NCBI RefSeq assembly: GCF_905220365.1
Contig: NC_061126.1
Location: 9,238,001-9,302,000 of the forward strand
Reading direction: 5' to 3'
DNA: 64,000 bases
Source: Vanessa cardui
Lineage: Eukaryota > Arthropoda > Insecta > Lepidoptera > Nymphalidae
Part shown: piece after piece, positions 58,970-64,000 of the stretch
How positions within the stretch are numbered: the first letter of the stretch is position 1
How the letters are laid out: every line of letters begins with the position of its first letter
Translations under genes and position numbers: made by a program
The notes under the pieces: model-generated
Told to the model about the DNA's origin: nothing
Databases searched by the model: none
The model's input: only the letters and a program-made list of their open reading frames with translations

Positions 58970-60930
58970 ATGTCAATGTAAAACCACGCATTTAAAAGTA
59001 ACAGTTGTAAAGATTACTTAGAAGAGTTATTTTATGGTAAAATTGCGAAGAATTAAAAGCAAAAAAATCTATGTTAGTTTTGTTCACCACGATATATCGG
59101 TAGCTTGCACAAGTAACGTGCCGTGAGATCTATCACAACAGCGATAAGGAAGTTAAATATTATTCTATACATACCTTCTTATATATATGACCGCCGTTGC
59201 TTACGTCACATATAAACTCTTTAATAATTAAATAGTACTAATGTATGTATGTGTAGTATGTAATAGGAAGTTAGTGTATTTAAGTACTTAACTAAATGTG
59301 TGTGTACGCATACAAATTGTTTTGTTTTTAGTTTTATAAAGACGTTTGCAACTTTTCTATTAAACTAAGATTTGAACCTCATATAAAAAAAATTTTTAGT
59401 TTTCTGTGACAGAAATTATTGATATATATTCTTGAGTAATGCGTTATATGGTTATTGCGAAAATCTATTGATCGTATCTATCAGTTTTAAGTTAAGTTGT
59501 AATATACATGAATTTCATAAATGTAATGAAATTATATAAATAATTACGTTTATCAATGTAAGTAAGTATGTAACAGTTATGTTGAGTGAGTCATTACTTC
59601 AGTATCAGGGTCACGATAGGGAAATACTGGTCTTAGGAAATCCTATCTCGCAAGTTATGCTAGGAAATATAAACTATTATTCTACACGTACTACATTATT
59701 TTTTGTCTGTATTAATTTTATAATAAAACTAACAATCAACTAATTTAAAAACTAATTATTAATATCAAAGAAATTAATTAAAGTACGTTTTAATATTGAA
59801 TTATCAATAGATTTATTTAAATTTGTGTGCATTCCCAATAATGTACACAAATTTAAAGATATGTATCACATATATGTCATAGATTTATATGACATGGTCT
59901 TTGTTTGTAAATAAGAAAAAAATATACATAAAAATATAAACCTTTGCCGCACTAAATTGAAAAGCTAATCATAAAAGATATTTTAAATAAAAGTGGACTT
60001 CGTCATAACACTATAAAGAGTTTATCATTAAATAAACTATAATACTGACTTAATTTACTTTGCTAATTTTATATTTTTTATTATTGTAATAGAAACTTTT
60101 AAATACAGTTTGATTTATATATTTGAATTTAGTTTTAGTAACGAGAGATACGGAAGCGCGCAGGTGACATCAAAGTAACTATTCAAAGTTTAGGTCAAGA
60201 ACAACCACCGAACATCCTTCACACTATTACCCTTGTATTCCATAAATTACTAAAAATAGCTTAATTTACACACCCATGTTAATAGTTACAGTTTATTTTA
60301 TAACAAAAATTGTAAGGTTTACAAATGAGACAAAGGTAAATGTATCAGCTCTTATTTATGTAATAATATAACTTGGAAGCTGCACGGTACACCTTTTTGG
60401 GACACGATTGCAGTAATTGATTCATAAATCTGTATTGTTTTTATTAAGTAATATGTATTTCGTGTTTTTTCGTCTTTTAGTTAAAATATTTAAGTTTCTG
60501 ATTAACTTTTTCTCATTCTTATATTCTCATTATTAAATATAAAAAAAACTATTTCAAGCATTCTTTTAATTAATATATGAAACATTCTTTATATTATTGC
60601 TAAGTATAACGAATTTAATATATTTAATTTAAAATCTAATATGAGTTTTTATTGCCATCGAATAAAAGGGGTAAAAAACACAAACACATAATATTAACAT
60701 TCAGTAGTAATATTAGGTAAATAAGTATGTTTCTAAGTATTTTAAGAAGTGAAGTTTTTAGACCACATTTTTTATTGAATATTGTATAGGCAAAGGTTTA
60801 ATGTTGATTACGTACTTATCTTAATTTATATGTCAGGTTTCTGCGCGGTGTTTTATCGAAAAAAAAACCTAAAAACTCGCATTTCAATTGACGAATTGTT
60901 ATCTTAGTTACATCAGATCTATAATGGTTT
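58970..60930. other. Non-coding AT-rich stretch
   Basis: AAGGAAGT at 59146-59153 and TAGGAAGT at 59264-59271 are the only notable words. Long A/T tracts, no ORF of interest. Confidence 0.4.
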
Positions 60931-60939
60931 TATAAGTAG

Positions 60940-61050
60940 CACGTAACATTGTATCGTGGAGAAAGCACGGCCTTGGCAGTGAAGCGTGCTCAGCCGGGCG
61001 CGTCGTGCCGTCGCGCAAAGAGTGCGCCCGCGCAGCAAGCTTAGTATTCG
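60940..61050. promoter_or_regulatory. GC-rich islet
   Basis: A GC peak (GGGCGCGTCG, GTGCGCCCGCG) flanked by AT-rich DNA, without a strong ETS core. The overlapping 70-codon minus ORF is unrecognised. Possible enhancer. Confidence 0.3.
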
Positions 61051-62029
61051 ATACACTAAATGTTAAAACGTCATTGAAGGTTAATTTCAATTTGGTAAAC
61101 TTGGAATCACAAACTAACAACTGAGAAAAGGTAAAGGAAACAGTAAATTTCCTCCAAAAGTTATAAGTATTAGGTTTAGCTGGTATATTTGTAAAAACTT
61201 ACATCCCGTTTACCTAAGTTACGTATATTTTTAACGTTAATTAATGCTGAATGCATTATATATTTTAAAGAATACGTACACTAAATCAAAATATGTAAAG
61301 ATAAAAAAAATAATTTAGTCAAATGGCTGATGGCAAATGGTAGGTGGATCTCAAACCGAGTGTTTAAATCTGGGCTTGTAATTCAGTTATTTATTTAATT
61401 GGATAAAACTCTAATATATCAAGTGTATGTACAACCAATTGAACCAACGTGTAGAGGAATTTTACCTCGAGGGAAGATGCGTTACCATACTTTTATTTTC
61501 ATTCAGATTAAATATTACCCCTCATGTCGACGCAGTAGAAATACCTAAGAGCAATGATTTAATAGATCTCGCTGTGTAATTGTGTTCTTGTAACGCGCGT
61601 TTTCACGCATACAACACTTTCGTTGTCATTGAACTTGGAAAGCGGGGATGCGCTCATTGTTATTAGATAGCTGAGAATGCACTCTCGCTGCGTAACCTGC
61701 TATGATCATAAGCTATTTACACGCAATCGATATAAAATGAAACAGATGCCATTGTATGCGTTATAAATAGAAAATAAACTTCTGCTACAGTGTGATAACT
61801 TATATCTACCGTTATATTCTTGTTATTTAAAAATAGAACGTAGATAACCCTAAAGTATTCAATTAAATTATTAATGAGTTTTGTATTAATTTAATGTAAG
61901 TACATTTTTTTTTTAATTACAATAGTCATTTGAAATACGATAACAATAATGTTTTTTTATGAAACCTTAATAACTTTATTTATTATACGCACTTTGATTT
62001 ACTTTTTATTAGCTAATTAAGGTAGGATC

Positions 62030-62145
62030 GTTGTAAGGCTTCGGGTGACAGAGTACGGGTCGCCCTCTCGGTGGGAACGTGTAGGCGTTTGGGCGCACTT
62101 GACGCTTCAGCGACCACGAAAACTGCGCTCCTGAGGCTTAAAAAT
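62030..62145. promoter_or_regulatory. GC-rich islet
   Basis: A local GC peak with GGTGGGAACG and several CpGs, no ORF and no ETS core. Confidence 0.25.
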
Positions 62146-62519
62146 ACCTTGAGACGCATATTTTTACATAAAAATTATTTTATAAAAAGAAAATCGTGTC
62201 AAACTAGACTAGTTTCATCATAAAGAGGTTTGTTTGATTGTCGTATGACGGTCAGGAACTAATGATCTAACACTTAAATATTTTTTATACTATTATAGAC
62301 TTTCATTAATAGAGTGCAGGTATAAATCATATTTATTTTATATTGTTTTCTTTATTAATAAACTATCTGTGTGAAGCTGTTGGGCTATATAATAAATAAT
62401 TATAATAAACGCCATATAATAACGCTGAACAATACCCTTTTTATGAAATTGCAATTTATGTTTAAGAAGACGTAGTTTAGTACAATAAGTCGTTAATTAT
62501 ATGTTTTTGTCTAACTGGT

Positions 62520-62665
62520 TTTGATTATGGACATATTCAAATGTCCATCACATCCAACTAGCATTGGAAGAGCGTGGTAGACTAAATTCTAAACCATTTT
62601 TAAAAAGGAGAGTGAGTTTTACCTTAGCAATTATTATATAGCATTAGATAACAGGTTGTTAAACT
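62520..62665 (+). mobile_element. Decayed tRNA-derived SINE fragment
   Basis: 'tccatcacatccaactagc', 'attggaagagcgtggtaga' and 'aacaggttgtt' follow the 3' half of the 40171-40510 element. Confidence 0.5.
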
Positions 62666-62669
62666 TATT

Positions 62670-64000
62670 AATAAGTTGTTTCGAACTCAGCATTAAAATA
62701 TCCAATAAAAAGAAGTTAATGTTCGAATTTGAATTCTACAATTCTGTAGTCATACAAATAATCGTAATTGACAAGAAATTATGTGCAGTGTAAAAATATC
62801 ACCTCGTTATATTATTATTATATCTCTCAGTCACACTGGTGACTGATGAATGAATGAATGAAAAAAGAGATTCTTATTTGGCAGCGTAAGATTTTTCTAA
62901 TGGGTAGGTTAGATACGAATTCACTGTCATCATATATAAATAATTTTTTCGTAATATTTATACATAAATTCTCTACAGTTTTCCTTATCCTTAAATCAGT
63001 GTTTATCGAAGAAAGGCTCAGGATCCACGCTCCATTGGTTGCAGTTACGGCATCCCTTCTACACAACCAGAACACCATCTGACGTTTGTAAACAATATAC
63101 CTACTCAAACTTGTAGTTTTAACCTTTAATTCCTTGATTCTTTTTATCATTTTATATAGATTACAGTTTTATAATAATTACTGAAAAAGAGTTCAAGGCT
63201 AGTTATTATATTTCAAATGTACATTGGTAAATACATACATTAAAATAGGAAAAATTAAAATGAAAATACCATTCGTGTTTTAACACCGCATCACATTAGT
63301 GACAAAAATTCTCATAAATGATTTTCATCCCACAATAATGTTGCGGCACATTGTATGCAATAGTCATACATATGCCGCATAACTAGTTATCCTATCAAAA
63401 TATTATATTACCTTTCACTAGCATTAATCGCAAACTGTTTTAGGCACTATCAAAATGATTACCTAATAATTACAGCTAGTAATCATTAATAGATCTTGTC
63501 ATTTTTCTAACAGCTTTTGATAATATTAAAGTGTAATGAGCAAATAAAAGTATGATTAGGTTAATGACAGAAATAAGTACATTGTTAATTTTTTTAATAC
63601 TTGGTTTTGTATTTCCGTTTTTATGAAAACTGTTCTTATTCAACTATTCTTAAATTAATGCTGTACCTCAACCAAAAACATTGGTACCTACTTACATTGA
63701 GTTTCTAAAAATACATGATACTATTATGGAACAAATACTCGTTACTTATATAAATAAATAAATCTTTATGTTTATGTAATACTTTATTGTAGGCACAATT
63801 TTCATATCAAGTTTATTCAAGTGATTCGTATAAAGTAATAAAATGTTAGAATTATATTCGTTCATGCCAGAGTCATTTAAAAATAAAAAAATAAGTTACA
63901 TAACATGACTTTCAGTCAAACGAAATGAGTATTTTAAAAAACTTATAAAAGTGATTTCCGCACAGCTCAAGATTAACGCGGCACTGAGGTAATTAATCAT
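62670..64000. other. Non-coding stretch to the window end
   Basis: A (TGAA)n microsatellite lies at about 62844-62860. A 107-codon minus ORF (62827-63150) overlaps a 74-codon plus ORF; neither is recognised. The remainder is AT-rich. Confidence 0.35.

Noticed and set aside
1..64000. CRISPR arrays, rRNA, intact tRNA genes, bacterial operons, endogenous viral genes
   Set aside because: No direct-repeat/spacer arrays, no rRNA-like or free-standing tRNA-like sequence (only SINE heads), and no viral-type ORFs were seen on reading.

Overview
The window is AT-rich animal DNA with spliceosomal introns, scattered GC-rich islets and many short decayed interspersed repeats. The best-recognised gene is an ETS repressor of the Yan / anterior open (aop) type. 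The repeats include a tRNA-derived SINE and other fragments I know from butterfly and moth genomes. I infer Lepidoptera, probably a butterfly and possibly a nymphalid; the family-level guess is weak.

Layout. (1) Positions 1-4.4 kb hold aop on the minus strand. The 469-codon CDS can be rebuilt completely from four coding exons with GT-AG junctions, with a likely 5'UTR exon at 4147-4398 and a 3'UTR running towards the window start. The protein keeps a PNT/SAM domain, the MAPK site module, the ETS domain and a CtBP-type motif. The 3'UTR carries two miR-7 seed sites and a K-box. (2) From 4.4 to about 49.6 kb I find no convincing protein gene. This gene-poor 45 kb holds about fifteen short GC-rich islets in AT-rich DNA and many decayed repeats. 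Strong ETS sites recur: by eye I count 20 CGGAAGT and 11 CAGGAAGT on both strands. Nine of the CGGAAGT sites lie in 2.6 kb directly upstream of aop. (3) At 50256-51488 on the plus strand there is a three-exon gene, spread over ORFs too short to stand out. It encodes 204 residues that look like an ASH/MSP-type immunoglobulin-like fold, with an ETS-site-bearing GC-rich islet about 0.5 kb upstream. (4) From 51.5 to 64 kb there is again no convincing gene, only a few islets and repeats.

How it may work (inference). Yan represses genes through GGAA sites that the activator Pointed also uses. The ETS-site clusters upstream of its own gene suggest direct auto-/cross-regulation, and the intergenic islets look like dispersed aop enhancers. 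Some islets pair ETS sites with YY1/Pho-like, RUNX-like or Su(H)-like sites. The miR-7 sites in the 3'UTR would close the Yan-miR-7 loop known from Drosophila. Site counts and expectations are hand estimates, not computed statistics.
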